Of a stretch of DNA of 34,893 nucleotides, positions 1-8,130 are shown one piece after another. Under the pieces are notes generated by a model. It had not been told where the DNA came from, searched no databases, and was given only the letters and a program-made list of their open reading frames with translations. Each line of letters starts with the position of its first letter. The stretch's first letter is position 1. A program made the position numbers and the translations under genes. This stretch comes from Fredinandcohnia humi (GTDB lineage Bacteria > Bacillota > Bacilli > Bacillales > Bacillaceae_L), in assembly GCF_001439915.1 (NCBI RefSeq), contig NZ_LMBW01000016.1, forward strand, positions 17,642 to 52,534, given 5' to 3'.

Positions 1-36
1 CAAGACGTATTTGATTCTTGTCTTCTATTAGGATGT

Positions 37-1338
37 GTGGATGGATTGAACAATAAAATTGGGATTATTGCAGATGATTTTACTGGGGCAAATGACTCTG
101 GTGTGCAGCTTGCTTTAAAGGGCCTTCGTTCTTCGGTTATCCTTGACCTTAAGGAAGAAGGTAATTTGCAAAACCAAGATGTGTTAATTATCGATACGAA
201 TAGTCGAGCCTTAGCCACAAAAGAAGCAGGGGCAGCTGTGAAAAAAGCTGCCCTCATGCTACAAAGCTTGGGTTATCAATGCATTTATAAAAAAGTGGAT
301 TCGACATTAAGAGGAAATATAAGAGCTGAACTTGAAGCAATCGAAGACGTCTATCAGCCGGAGTTAATCGTCATTGCACCAGCACTACCAAAAATGGGAA
401 GAACGACAAAGTCAGGCTATCACTACGTAAATGGAACTTTAATCTCAAAATCAGAATTCGGGAAGGATCCGAAGACGCCTGTTACGGAAAGTTATATTCC
501 ACATTTGCTATTCAAAGATAGCGGGAGAAAAGCTACGGTTTTATCTGAGGATGTGCTTCATGGTACTGAAGTAGAGTTTCTTCAACAAATTGATGATTAT
601 TTGAAACAAGCCATATCATGGATTGTATGTGATGTAGAGCGGGAATCTGATTTTCAAATGATTCTAGAACGATTTATCATGACAGGAAAAAGGATTGTTT
701 GGGCGGGGTCTGCCGGTCTAATTGAATACTTGCCTGAAGTCTTACAATTAAAAGGAAAAACTATTCACAATTCACCACCAGTTATAGGTAAAACATTAAC
801 AGTATCGGGCAGCCTCTCAAAAACGACAAATCTTCAGCTTGAAGAAGCATCTCACTTAAAAGATGTGTTTGCCATTAAATTAGATGTCCGGAAATTGCTT
901 CAACCAAACCTCGAGACAAGTTCAATTTTAAAAGAAATAAAAGCACATTCCCATGCAAGGCATTACATGGTGTATGTTGAAGCGAATGAGGAAAATCGTA
1001 AAATTGCTCAACATGAAGGTGCAAAACAAGGTTTAAGTCAAATAGAAATTAGTGAGCGAATTGCGAATAGCTTAGGAACTGTGGCAAAAGACATTTGTAA
1101 CCAAAATCAATCAATTAATGGATTGATATTAACCGGCGGAGATACAGCAAAGGCAGTCTGCTCGATACTTGGAATTAACGAGATGGAATTGGTTTCTGAA
1201 ATCGAACCAGGTTTGCCGTTTGGACGATTAATTGGATATGAAAAAGATCTTTGGGCCGTTACGAAAGCCGGGGGATTCGGTAACAATGAATCTTTGAAAA
1301 ATGCAATGCACTTTATGACAAGGATGTGTGAACATTGA
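37..1338 (+). CDS. Four-carbon acid sugar kinase family protein (DUF1537)
   Basis: Likely phosphorylates a four-carbon acid sugar such as D-threonate, D-erythronate or 3-oxo-tetronate with ATP in the cytoplasm. The N-terminus carries the family signature IIADDFTGANDSG (about residues 9-21). The C-terminal nucleotide-binding part shows LTGGDTAKAV, PGLPFGRLIG and KAGGFG, as in OtnK/DtnK kinases; 433 residues is the usual length. The next gene overlaps it by 4 bases and is a PdxA-type dehydrogenase, the classic partner that oxidises the 4-phosphate product, so the pair is an operon. The start is uncertain: GTG 37 is poorly placed behind AGGATG (30-35), whereas TTG 46 has about 10 bases of spacing and puts the signature closer to the N-terminus. 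The frame stays open to the window edge, but family alignment argues against a longer protein. The exact substrate cannot be read from sequence. Confidence 0.9.
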   Translation: MDGLNNKIGIIADDFTGANDSGVQLALKGLRSSVILDLKEEGNLQNQDVLIIDTNSRALATKEAGAAVKKAALMLQSLGYQCIYKKVDSTLRGNIRAELEAIEDVYQPELIVIAPALPKMGRTTKSGYHYVNGTLISKSEFGKDPKTPVTESYIPHLLFKDSGRKATVLSEDVLHGTEVEFLQQIDDYLKQAISWIVCDVERESDFQMILERFIMTGKRIVWAGSAGLIEYLPEVLQLKGKTIHNSPPVIGKTLTVSGSLSKTTNLQLEEASHLKDVFAIKLDVRKLLQPNLETSSILKEIKAHSHARHYMVYVEANEENRKIAQHEGAKQGLSQIEISERIANSLGTVAKDICNQNQSINGLILTGGDTAKAVCSILGINEMELVSEIEPGLPFGRLIGYEKDLWAVTKAGGFGNNESLKNAMHFMTRMCEH

Positions 1339-2330
1339 CGAAGCAAAGGCCAATCATTGGAATTACTATGGGAGATGCTGCCGGGGTTGGACCCGAAATT
1401 ATTTTAAAAAGTCTTGCTGAACAAGAAGTCCATGAAATATGTAACCCAATCGTAATTGGTGATGCAAAAATTCTTGAGCGGGCAAAAGCTTATGTTCATT
1501 CTACGCTCTCTATTCATTCCATCCAGCAGATTGATGATGCAGACTTTCAAATGGGGATTGTTAATTGTCTTGATCTAAATTTATTGCAGGTGGATTTACC
1601 CGTTGGAAAGGTTTCTGCAGAAGCAGGCCATGCCGCGTATGAATATTTGGCAAAAGCTATTGAACTAGCAAAACTGAAGCAAATAGATGCAATTTGCACC
1701 GCACCGTTAAATAAAGAAGCCTTGCATAAGGGCGGACATATATATCCTGGTCACACGGAGATATTGGCTGATTTGACCGGGACAACAGATTTTTCGATGA
1801 TGTTATCTGCGCCTAATTTGAAAGTCATTCATGTGACAACACATGTGGGGATACTCGATGCAGTTAAGATGATCAATCCTGAACGAGTATATAATGTGAT
1901 CAAATTAGCGGATGAGACTTTAAAAAGATCTGGAATTAAAAATCCTAAAATTGCTGTTTGTGGAATCAATCCTCATGCTGGTGAAAATGGGTTATTCGGG
2001 TACGGCGAAGAGGAAGAGAAAGTTATTCCTGGTGTACAAAAAGCTCAGGCTGAAGGAATAGAGGCTTATGGTCCATTGCCTGCTGATACTCTATTTTTCC
2101 GTGCAACTCGCGGGGATTTCGACATTGTTGTCGCGATGTATCATGATCAAGGGCACGGACCCGTAAAAGTACTGGGGCTTGATGCTGGGGTAAATATTAC
2201 AGTCGGCTTACCCATTATTCGAACGAGTGTTGACCATGGAACAGCTTTTGATATTGCGGGAAAAGGGATTGTGGATGAAAAAAGCTTAACTGAAGCCATT
2301 CGCCAAGCAGTAGATTTTACACCGGAGTGA
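1335..2330 (+). CDS. pdxA: PdxA-family 4-phosphate dehydrogenase, probably the acid-sugar (PdxA2) type
   Basis: NAD-dependent, metal-dependent oxidative decarboxylase family. In true PdxA the substrate is 4-phosphohydroxy-threonine (vitamin B6 synthesis); in PdxA2 it is D-threonate or D-erythronate 4-phosphate. Seen here are ITMGDAAGVGPEI at the N-terminus, the substrate pair His140-Thr141 (YPGHTE), the three metal ligands His170 (VTTH), His214 (NPHAGE) and His270 (YHDQGH), and RTSVDHGTAFDIAGKG. The 331-residue length is normal. It starts at a TTG overlapping the kinase stop (TTGA), with AAGGATG upstream. Being coupled to a DUF1537 kinase strongly suggests the catabolic PdxA2 role, giving a dihydroxyacetone-phosphate-type product, rather than B6 synthesis. 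That assignment is inference from context. Confidence 0.92.
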   Translation: MTKQRPIIGITMGDAAGVGPEIILKSLAEQEVHEICNPIVIGDAKILERAKAYVHSTLSIHSIQQIDDADFQMGIVNCLDLNLLQVDLPVGKVSAEAGHAAYEYLAKAIELAKLKQIDAICTAPLNKEALHKGGHIYPGHTEILADLTGTTDFSMMLSAPNLKVIHVTTHVGILDAVKMINPERVYNVIKLADETLKRSGIKNPKIAVCGINPHAGENGLFGYGEEEEKVIPGVQKAQAEGIEAYGPLPADTLFFRATRGDFDIVVAMYHDQGHGPVKVLGLDAGVNITVGLPIIRTSVDHGTAFDIAGKGIVDEKSLTEAIRQAVDFTPE

Positions 2331-2360
2331 GTTACTAAATAATGCTAATAAATACGGGTT

Positions 2361-2690
2361 GACGCTCTTATAGGAAAGCAACCCGTAGCGATTGCAAGGG
2401 CACTTTCGATGGAACCAGATATAATGTTATTTGATGAGCCAACATCAGCACTTGATCCGGAAATGGTAGGAGAAGTTCTGAAAGTGATGAAGGAACTTGC
2501 TGAATCTAGGCTTACGATGTTAATCGTAACGCACGAAATGTAATTTGCAAAAGAAGTATCTGACCGTGTCGTATTTATGGACAAGGGAGTTATTGTTGAA
2601 GAAGGAAGCTCAGAGCAAACTTTCAATAACCCAATACAAGATCGTACTAGGAAGTTCCTAAAACGTACTTTAAAAGAATTGAATGCCTAA
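2361..2690 (+). pseudogene. Remnant of a polar amino-acid ABC transporter ATPase (GlnQ/TcyN type)
   Basis: Only the C-terminal half of the ATPase is present. In one frame it reads from a decayed signature ([13 protein letters not shown] in place of LSGGQxQRVAIARAL) through a perfect Walker B and D-loop ([15 protein letters not shown]), the H-loop IVTHEM and the family tail up to TAA 2688-2690. Walker A is missing, so there is a 5' truncation. A TAA at 2541-2543 interrupts the protein straight after THEM, where a Gly is normal. No start or ribosome site is seen and no permease or binding-protein gene is adjacent. It is a dead fragment, perhaps left by deletion of an uptake operon next to the acid-sugar genes. 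Identity of the family is certain; its former substrate is not. Confidence 0.88.
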
Positions 2691-2714
2691 AAGGGAATTG
2701 TATTTCCTATCAAT

Positions 2715-2760
2715 AAAAAAGAAGTAAATTCGGAAGATGGAGTTTACTTCTTTTTATTTT
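2715..2760 (+). terminator. Rho-independent terminator after the ABC remnant
   Basis: The arms AAAAAAGAAGTAAA (2715-2728) and TTTACTTCTTTTTA (2743-2756) pair almost completely around a 14-base loop, and a T-rich run follows. The A-rich 5' side means it could also stop transcription from the other strand. Confidence 0.8.
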
Positions 2761-2843
2761 GATTTTTGCAGCATTATAGAGACAATGACAATTTAGGTTT
2801 TATCATATATATTTATCTCAAACGCAAGATATTTAGGGGTGAG

Positions 2844-3086
2844 ATGAATGATTCAGAAATTTCTGACGGAATCCCGTACTCTGTTAAAATTGAGTGGTTA
2901 GAGAGCAATCTTGGTTTCTCATTTGGTGCATACTATGATGAATCAAATATACACTTTGGTCCTATAGTTCAACAACCAGAAGCCTATATTGGGAATGTAG
3001 TTGCCCCATTAGATGAACAAGGAAAAATTAAAAATGATGGAACAGTTACCTTTTTACAATCCTTTGTTGATGCGTTTGTTGATTGA
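2844..3086 (+). CDS. Hypothetical 80-residue protein
   Basis: I do not recognise this protein. The ATG at 2844 is favoured because AGGGGTG lies just upstream (2835-2841); the frame is open back to a TTG at 2766, but that start has no ribosome site. The product is small, acidic and soluble, with no membrane segment and no cysteine. It is rich in aromatic residues (EWLESNLGFSFGAYYDE, FVDAFVD). It stands alone between a terminator and an unrelated gene. It may be a fragment of a larger ancestral gene, since it ends abruptly and has no operon partner. Reading-frame quality and the ribosome site support translation moderately. Confidence 0.5.
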   Translation: MNDSEISDGIPYSVKIEWLESNLGFSFGAYYDESNIHFGPIVQQPEAYIGNVVAPLDEQGKIKNDGTVTFLQSFVDAFVD

Positions 3087-3244
3087 TAGATACCGTGTCC
3101 CCCTTTTTTTGTGGAAAGAAATCTGGGCCGATGTACCTGTCCTTCTTTGAAATCGACATCGGTTGCTGTATTATAGAATTTCGGAATATTAACGTCGCCG
3201 CGGTAAAGTATACTAAAATAAAAAGGTTAATGTGAGGAAACAAA

Positions 3245-3844
3245 TTGATACGTATAAACAAAGGCCTAGACAGTGTAATTATTTTGGTTCACGAGATTTA
3301 TGGAGTTAACCAGCATATGAAATATTTTAGCCAATTGCTGTCGGAACAGGGATTTGATATTATCTGTCCAAATTTATTAGGGCGCGAAACACCTTTTGAT
3401 TATTCGCAAGATGAAGTTGCCTATCATCATTTTATAGAGAATGTGGGTTTTGTGAGTGCTTCGGGAAAAATTAAAAATGTTTTACGTGACATTAAGGGCA
3501 AATATCAAAGGGTATATATTGTTGGGTTTAGTGTCGGGGCAACTGTTGCTTGGTTATGTACTGAAGAAAATGGCATCCATGGAATGATTGGATACTATGG
3601 TTCAAGAATTCGAGACTTTGTAGAGATAGAACCTTCATGTCCAACGTTGCTAATCTTACCACAAGAAGAAAAATCGTTTAATGTTGATGAATTTATTTTA
3701 AGGTTGGATAAAAATAATATCGAGACACTTAAGTTGAATGGGTTACATGGATTTAGTGACCCGTATTCTTCAAGATATCATAAAGAATCGTCCCGAAGAG
3801 CAATTGATGAAATGGTAAGCTTTTTCAAAATACATAAATTTTAG
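3245..3844 (+). CDS. Dienelactone-hydrolase-like alpha/beta hydrolase
   Basis: A small cytoplasmic alpha/beta hydrolase of the DLH family. The oxyanion-region motif LVHEIYGVNQH (residues 14-24) is typical of dienelactone hydrolases. The nucleophile elbow is GFSVGA with Ser96, where classical DLH has Cys. The catalytic His is probably His169 in GLHGF. The expected acid (usually Asp) is unclear; Glu141/Glu142 in LPQEEK sit near the position. At 199 residues it is slightly shorter than DLH (about 230). The TTG start at 3245 follows GTGAGGA with good spacing. It stands alone, so the substrate is unknown; hydrolysis of a small ester or lactone is the family expectation. Confidence 0.78.
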   Translation: MIRINKGLDSVIILVHEIYGVNQHMKYFSQLLSEQGFDIICPNLLGRETPFDYSQDEVAYHHFIENVGFVSASGKIKNVLRDIKGKYQRVYIVGFSVGATVAWLCTEENGIHGMIGYYGSRIRDFVEIEPSCPTLLILPQEEKSFNVDEFILRLDKNNIETLKLNGLHGFSDPYSSRYHKESSRRAIDEMVSFFKIHKF

Positions 3845-3981
3845 CGTGTGAGGTTTGTTCCACATTTGGTGACGGAATATGTTGCCGAAACTTGAAAATA
3901 AATAGTGCCTCATGTATTTTGAAGAGAGTTAAAAAATGTTTTCCTTTAAGAACACCTTTAAGAGAATAGGAAGTGTAGATT

Positions 3982-4356
3982 ATGATAAAAATCGAAGTAC
4001 CAAATCCTGATGTTATATTAACAAAACAAAAACAGGTAGGAGAAAAAGTTGAGGCAGTAATTAGCAGCATATATGGCTTTACAGATTATCATCGAATTCC
4101 ACGTGATAAGGGCGGGATCATCTTATTTTTCAACACGGAGGATGATCTTTTATATGTCGGTAAAGCCCGAAAATTACGTCCAAGATTAAAGAAACACTTT
4201 GAGGATACCGTTTCCCCAATTAAAATGCATCGAGATGAGGTTTATAAAATTGCGGTGCTCGTTGTCGAGGATCCAGTGGAAAGGGACATTTACGAAACGT
4301 ATATAATTAATAAACAAAAAGCTAAATATAATATTGAAAAAGTATTTTTTAAGTAG
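3982..4356 (+). CDS. Stand-alone GIY-YIG nuclease domain protein
   Basis: A short protein made mostly of one GIY-YIG nuclease domain like that at the N-terminus of UvrC. The signature is GII (residues 45-47) and YVG (58-60), followed by KARKLRPRL with the conserved Arg (63/66). The metal-binding Glu is Glu105 (IYETYIIN), and the trailing Asn is in KYN (Asn117). All catalytic positions appear intact, so an active Mg-dependent nuclease is likely. About 40 residues precede the domain. AGGAAGTG lies upstream of ATG 3982. There is no DNA-binding or intron-encoded context, so this is not an obvious homing endonuclease. Its role (repair, defence or other) cannot be decided here. Confidence 0.82.
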   Translation: MIKIEVPNPDVILTKQKQVGEKVEAVISSIYGFTDYHRIPRDKGGIILFFNTEDDLLYVGKARKLRPRLKKHFEDTVSPIKMHRDEVYKIAVLVVEDPVERDIYETYIINKQKAKYNIEKVFFK

Positions 4357-4369
4357 ACCTTTCATTAAT

Positions 4370-4396
4370 GGTACGCGGGGACAAGTACCGCGTACC
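4370..4396. repeat. Perfect 8-bp hairpin, GGTACGCG / CGCGTACC
   Basis: The arms GGTACGCG (4370-4377) and CGCGTACC (4389-4396) pair perfectly around GGGACAAGTAC. There is no T run, so it is a poor terminator. Its design (GGxACG-GGGGA...GTCCC/GTACC-CGTxCC) resembles the hairpin at 32758-32782, suggesting a dispersed intergenic repeat. Confidence 0.55.
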
Positions 4397-4536
4397 ACCA
4401 CTTTTAGAAGATGATAAATGTATGACAATAAACCTCACTCCGTCCTACCGCTACTTTCCCTTTTAATGTATAGTTAGAGTTAGCTTTAATAATGAAGCGT
4501 GAACTGCAATAATGGTGTTAGAAAAGGGGACAAACA

Positions 4537-5388
4537 ATGAAAAGGATTATTTTATCAACAGAAAGTGGAGCCGATTTACCAAAAGATTTAGCTGACAAAC
4601 ATGCTGTTCAAGTGGTTCCAATGCACATCATTATGGATGAACAGGATTATTTGGATGGTTCTTTACCTGTAACGGACATATATGACTATTATGAGCGTAC
4701 CAAAAAAATACCTTCGACAACTTCCACAAATCCCCATGAGTATCATGATTTTTTCACAAAAATAAAAGATGATTTTCCTGATAGCATCATTATTCATATT
4801 GGTTATACATCAAAGGCATCCTCTTCCTTCCAAAATGCGTTAATCACAGCGGAAAATTTTGAAGATCTTTATCTAATTGATGCTTTGAACGTTACTGGCG
4901 GATTAGCTGCAATTGTGTTATATGCTGCGACTTTACTAGAACAAGAGCCTGCTTTAGAACCTGCTAGCTTAATAAAAAAGATAGAATCAATCGTTCCTAA
5001 ATCAAGGCTGGCCTTCATTCCTGGTAGCTTGGACTTTTTAAGAGCAGGTGGAAGGGTAAGTAATATTGCTTATCTTGGAGGGGCTTTGTTAAAAATAAAG
5101 CCATGTATTGAATTAATTGAAGGAAAACTTGTATCAACTAAAAAATATCGTGGAAAAATGAGTGTTGTAACGGAAAAACTTATGCACGATTATTTAAATC
5201 AATACAACATTGATCGAGAACAACTATATTTACTTTATTCCATTGGACTTGATGAAGATATCAAGCAACGGATGGAAGAAATGGCAAAAGAAGCTGGTTT
5301 CAAAAATGTAAAATGGATTCAAGCTGGTGCTATGATTTCTACTCACGCTGGATCTGGCGGATTCGGGATTGCGGGATTAGAAGTATAG
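4537..5388 (+). CDS. DegV family protein (FakB-like fatty-acid-binding subunit)
   Basis: DegV/FakB proteins bind one fatty acid and present it to the kinase FakA, feeding exogenous fatty acids into phospholipid synthesis. The N-terminus has STESGADLP. The head-group region has STTSTNPHEY, and the ligand loop HIGYTSKASSSFQNA follows. The C-terminal domain carries RAGGRVSNIAYLGGALLKIKP, the conserved GRxS...G..L.IKP motif. The 283-residue length is standard. The ribosome site AAAAGGGG precedes ATG 4537. Bacillaceae usually carry several DegV paralogues, so which lipid this one prefers is unknown. It appears monocistronic. Confidence 0.92.
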   Translation: MKRIILSTESGADLPKDLADKHAVQVVPMHIIMDEQDYLDGSLPVTDIYDYYERTKKIPSTTSTNPHEYHDFFTKIKDDFPDSIIIHIGYTSKASSSFQNALITAENFEDLYLIDALNVTGGLAAIVLYAATLLEQEPALEPASLIKKIESIVPKSRLAFIPGSLDFLRAGGRVSNIAYLGGALLKIKPCIELIEGKLVSTKKYRGKMSVVTEKLMHDYLNQYNIDREQLYLLYSIGLDEDIKQRMEEMAKEAGFKNVKWIQAGAMISTHAGSGGFGIAGLEV

Positions 5389-5471
5389 GACAAACTTGCA
5401 TTATACCAATAATACCCACTTGTATTTTTTATTGCCTCCCACAAACTAAAGTTAGTAAATTTTAGGTTAGG

Positions 5472-6605
5472 ATGGGTGGTATGTACAAATACTTTTGGGT
5501 TTCTTTTTTTGCACTATTCCTGCTTACTAATAGTGAAATTGCAGCTAAAGATATGGAACGGGAATTACAGCGTCCATTTACAATTACAACATTTCCTTCA
5601 TCTTTAATTGAAGAAAATGAGGAATTAAAAAAACGAAATGTTTATCGACCAATGGCAACTATTTCTATTGCTCCAACTACATACAATTCAACAGAAACTA
5701 CAATTACCACAGTCGAACGTAAAGATGAAAATGCAAATCAAATCGATTACCATATTTGGCGTACCGCTGACAGTCCATTAACTATGAAGAAGTTTACATC
5801 CACGGATAAAGAACGTAATTTTTCATTTTTATTTGACACAAGTGAATTTTTAGCGCAGCGTGGCGAATATCAGGTAGAGGCATACATGGTCGATGAACAA
5901 GGAATAGAAAAGCTCATTGCCCAGAATACATTTTGTTTTGAGCAGAGTGTGCCAATTCTGATGTATCATGCCATCGATGAATTTAAAGGAAAAGGCTTAC
6001 AAGGTTTATTTGTCTCACCTGCAAATTTTGAGGCGCAAATGAGGTATTTAAAAGAAAATAAGTATACACTTCTTACCTTTGAGCAGTGGGATGAAAGGAA
6101 TAAGGTGAACAAACCCATCTTGGTTACATTTGATGATGGAATGAAGAACAATATGAATGCACTCCGAATCCTCCAAGCTTTGGAAGATGAAAAATTCCTT
6201 CCTAGGGCTACTGAATTTGTTGTTGCAAATCGAATTGATACATCCCCATATTGGTTATCATCGGAGGATATTAAAGAAATGGTGAGTTCCGGTATTTTCT
6301 CGATTCAGTCCCATACATTGACCCATGCCGATCTGCCAATCATCTCTAATTTCGATAACGAACTGAATGCTTCTAAACAAAAAATTGAAAATCTAACAGG
6401 TTATCCTGTGATGGCAATTGCATACCCGGCAGGTCAATTTAACAATAAAGTCGTAGAAGAAACAAGGAAACATTACACATTTGCAGTTACGACAAAATCT
6501 GGCCAATTTATTAGTAAAGATCAACCGAATGAATTATTGCTGTTAAGACGTGTTCGCATTTCAAACGAAACCACTCTTCGCCAATTTGCTTGGCTTGTGC
6601 ATTGA
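5472..6605 (+). CDS. Secreted polysaccharide deacetylase (NodB domain)
   Basis: A carbohydrate esterase 4 family enzyme expected to remove N- or O-acetyl groups from a cell-surface polymer outside the membrane. An N-terminal hydrophobic segment (YFWVSFFALFLL) looks like a signal peptide. A beta-rich linker domain runs to about residue 155. The NodB domain then starts at PILMYHAIDEF, with TFDDG (catalytic and metal Asp pair) and SHTLTHADL (metal His pair), and PAGQF near the end. ATG 5472 is given; ATG 5481 (MYKYFW) has AGGATGG about 8 bases upstream and is the better start. Substrate could be peptidoglycan or an exopolysaccharide such as poly-N-acetylglucosamine. A terminator hairpin lies just downstream. 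Confidence 0.9.
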   Translation: MGGMYKYFWVSFFALFLLTNSEIAAKDMERELQRPFTITTFPSSLIEENEELKKRNVYRPMATISIAPTTYNSTETTITTVERKDENANQIDYHIWRTADSPLTMKKFTSTDKERNFSFLFDTSEFLAQRGEYQVEAYMVDEQGIEKLIAQNTFCFEQSVPILMYHAIDEFKGKGLQGLFVSPANFEAQMRYLKENKYTLLTFEQWDERNKVNKPILVTFDDGMKNNMNALRILQALEDEKFLPRATEFVVANRIDTSPYWLSSEDIKEMVSSGIFSIQSHTLTHADLPIISNFDNELNASKQKIENLTGYPVMAIAYPAGQFNNKVVEETRKHYTFAVTTKSGQFISKDQPNELLLLRRVRISNETTLRQFAWLVH

Positions 6606-6636
6606 GACACAGAATTTGAAATCGATTTAAAAAACT

Positions 6637-6666
6637 CCCCTTTAGAATTTTGTTGCTCTAAAGGGG
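6637..6666 (-). terminator. Terminator hairpin, copy 1 of a duplicated element
   Basis: CCCCTTTAGA (6637-6646) and TCTAAAGGGG (6657-6666) form a perfect 10-bp stem. Read on the minus strand it is followed by a T run (AGTTTTTT), so it belongs to a gene on that strand, now decayed (6705-6773). The same stem and 10-base loop recur at 8802-8833 behind the intact paralogue. On the plus strand it may also help end the deacetylase transcript. Confidence 0.75.
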
Positions 6667-6704
6667 TGTTTTGATTCAAAGGTGCCTGCTGCTTGTTCAT
6701 TCAA

Positions 6705-6773
6705 TTACTGTTCCTTTACTTTTTCTAGAAGAACAGAACTTATGAAGAAAGTATCAATGCAGGAATAGGTCAT
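6705..6773 (-). pseudogene. Remnant of a paralogue of the 8867-9352 membrane protein
   Basis: On the minus strand a short frame ends with IDTFFISSVLLEKVKEQ and TAA (6705-6707). It aligns with the C-terminus of the membrane protein encoded at 8867-9352 (FIDSLLLYGFQYLIEKVKEL). The following DNA, including the terminator, is also similar to what follows that gene. Only about 20 codons survive; upstream sequence is unrelated. It is the 3' end of a duplicated gene that has been deleted or replaced. Confidence 0.6.
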
Positions 6774-6776
6774 TTT

Positions 6777-6804
6777 TTGTCAAATTAAACAGATGAAATA
6801 ACAT
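6777..6804 (+). promoter_or_regulatory. Candidate promoter for the epimerase-like gene
   Basis: TTGTCA (6777-6782) and TAACAT (6799-6804) are separated by 16 bases, about 90 bases ahead of the gene start. Both elements deviate from consensus, so this is tentative. Confidence 0.35.
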
Positions 6805-6895
6805 GTTTTAAAAGGAATTGATGAAAGAATGCAGAAATAAAGTAGTCATGGGTTTCATTTTTTTGACTATAAGGATCAGCGGAGGAGCGGATTAT

Positions 6896-7777
6896 ATGAA
6901 AAAAAATATTTTAGTATTAGGTGGTACACGTTTTTTTGGACGGAAGTTAGTAGAGTTGTTACTTGAGGATGGGCATAATGTTTCAATTATCACTCGGGGT
7001 ATGTCGGGTAATCCATTTGGTGACCGGGTTGAGCATATTATCGCAGACCGTGAAAATAAAGTGAATCTTTTAGAAAAAGTAGGAGGTCGAACTTTTGACA
7101 TTGTTTTTGATAATATTTGTTATTCTCCAAAAGCTGCCTATACATTCTGTGAAATGTTCAATGGGAAAATTGGTAAACTACTATTCACCTCGACCCTCTC
7201 AACTTACACGGTGGATGGGAAGGCAAAAAGTGAGAATGATTTTGACCCGTATACATATGAAATTAAGATGGGAGGCAGCACAGATTTCACCTACGGAGAA
7301 GGAAAACGTCAGGCTGAAGCTGTTTTCTTTAAATACGCAACATTTCCTGTTGTTGCGGTGCGTTTTCCTATCGTAATGGGAGAGGATGATTATACTCGCC
7401 GTTTGCATTTTCATGTCAACCGAGTTTCAAAAGGAGAACCGATTGGTTTTGTGAATATGAGTGCAGAAATGTCATTCATACAAGCTGCCGAAGCTGCCCA
7501 ATTTTTAAAATGGGCAGGCATGGCTGAAGAAGTGGAAGGTCCGTATAATGCAACTGCAAATGGAAAAATTTCTTTATCTGATTTAATCAATCTTGTCGAA
7601 GAAGCAACAGGCAAAACAGCGGACATCTATATTTCGGAAAATGAGGAAATAATGTCTCCATATGCAGTTGAAGATACATGGTATATGACAAATGAAAAAG
7701 CAACAAAGGAAGGCTTCCAATTTACTGATTTACATGATTGGTTAAAACCACTAATAGAAGCGATCGCTAAAGAGTGA
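6896..7777 (+). CDS. NAD-dependent epimerase/dehydratase-like extended SDR
   Basis: A Rossmann-fold protein of the atypical/extended short-chain dehydrogenase group. The N-terminal nucleotide motif is LVLGGTRFFGRKL. The active-site region has the Ser-rich strand LLFTSTLSTYT, and Tyr-Gly-Glu-Gly-Lys (FTYGEGKRQAE) is the YxxxK pair. ATG 6896 is chosen because GGAGGAG precedes it and the protein then starts directly at the Rossmann strand; the frame extends upstream to 6818 without a ribosome site. The product is 293 residues. Similar proteins are annotated as NAD-dependent epimerases or reductases with no fixed substrate. It lies between the two copies of a duplicated segment (6637 and 8802). 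Confidence 0.85.
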   Translation: MKKNILVLGGTRFFGRKLVELLLEDGHNVSIITRGMSGNPFGDRVEHIIADRENKVNLLEKVGGRTFDIVFDNICYSPKAAYTFCEMFNGKIGKLLFTSTLSTYTVDGKAKSENDFDPYTYEIKMGGSTDFTYGEGKRQAEAVFFKYATFPVVAVRFPIVMGEDDYTRRLHFHVNRVSKGEPIGFVNMSAEMSFIQAAEAAQFLKWAGMAEEVEGPYNATANGKISLSDLINLVEEATGKTADIYISENEEIMSPYAVEDTWYMTNEKATKEGFQFTDLHDWLKPLIEAIAKE

Positions 7778-7782
7778 CACTC

Positions 7783-7916
7783 TCATCTACATCGGGGCTA
7801 GATGAAATTTGCTTGTGCCATCAAATCTAGGGCTACTCAAAGCATGGTGACCGATCCGTTATACAGTATATCTGGTTATTAACACCTGACGGGGAAAATC
7901 GTTAGGTGTTTTTTCT
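7783..7916 (+). terminator. Terminator after the epimerase-like gene (with a minor hairpin)
   Basis: A strong terminator is formed by AACACCTGACG (7881-7891) and CGTTAGGTGTT (7900-7910), followed by TTTTCT. A weaker hairpin, TCATCTA (7783-7789) with TAGATGA (7799-7805), lies just after the stop codon and lacks a T run. The remaining sequence to 8050 shows no gene. Confidence 0.85.
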
Positions 7917-8053
7917 ACAAATCTAAAAACGTAGAACATACAGGTTCATCCCATATAATAAATAGTCAAAATGTGTTGGAATAAATCGGTATTTGTGATT
8001 AGAAATATCGATAATGCATTATCTGGTAGATACATAACCAAAAATACTTATGC

Positions 8054-8106
8054 TGTAAATAAACATGTATATTTACATTGTTATTTTGCGGTGTGTAACA
8101 TATACT
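8054..8106 (+). promoter_or_regulatory. Toxin-antitoxin promoter with palindromic operator
   Basis: The promoter is TTGTTA (8078-8083), a 17-base spacer, and TATACT (8101-8106). Abutting the -35 is an inverted repeat of TGTAAATA (8054-8061) and TATTTACA (8070-8077) around a central ACATGT; 22 of 24 positions are symmetric. Position and symmetry fit autoregulation by the Phd-type antitoxin or its complex with the toxin. Confidence 0.7.
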
Positions 8107-8130
8107 ATTTGACAAAAGGGGATGATAACT

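Noticed and set aside
1335-2330. Vitamin B6 biosynthetic PdxA
   Set aside because: Not excluded by sequence, but overlap with a DUF1537 kinase gene favours the catabolic PdxA2 role.
3046-3261. 71-codon minus-strand frame between the small unknown gene and the hydrolase
   Set aside because: It overlaps both neighbouring genes' ends and the hydrolase ribosome site; no minus-strand start signal.
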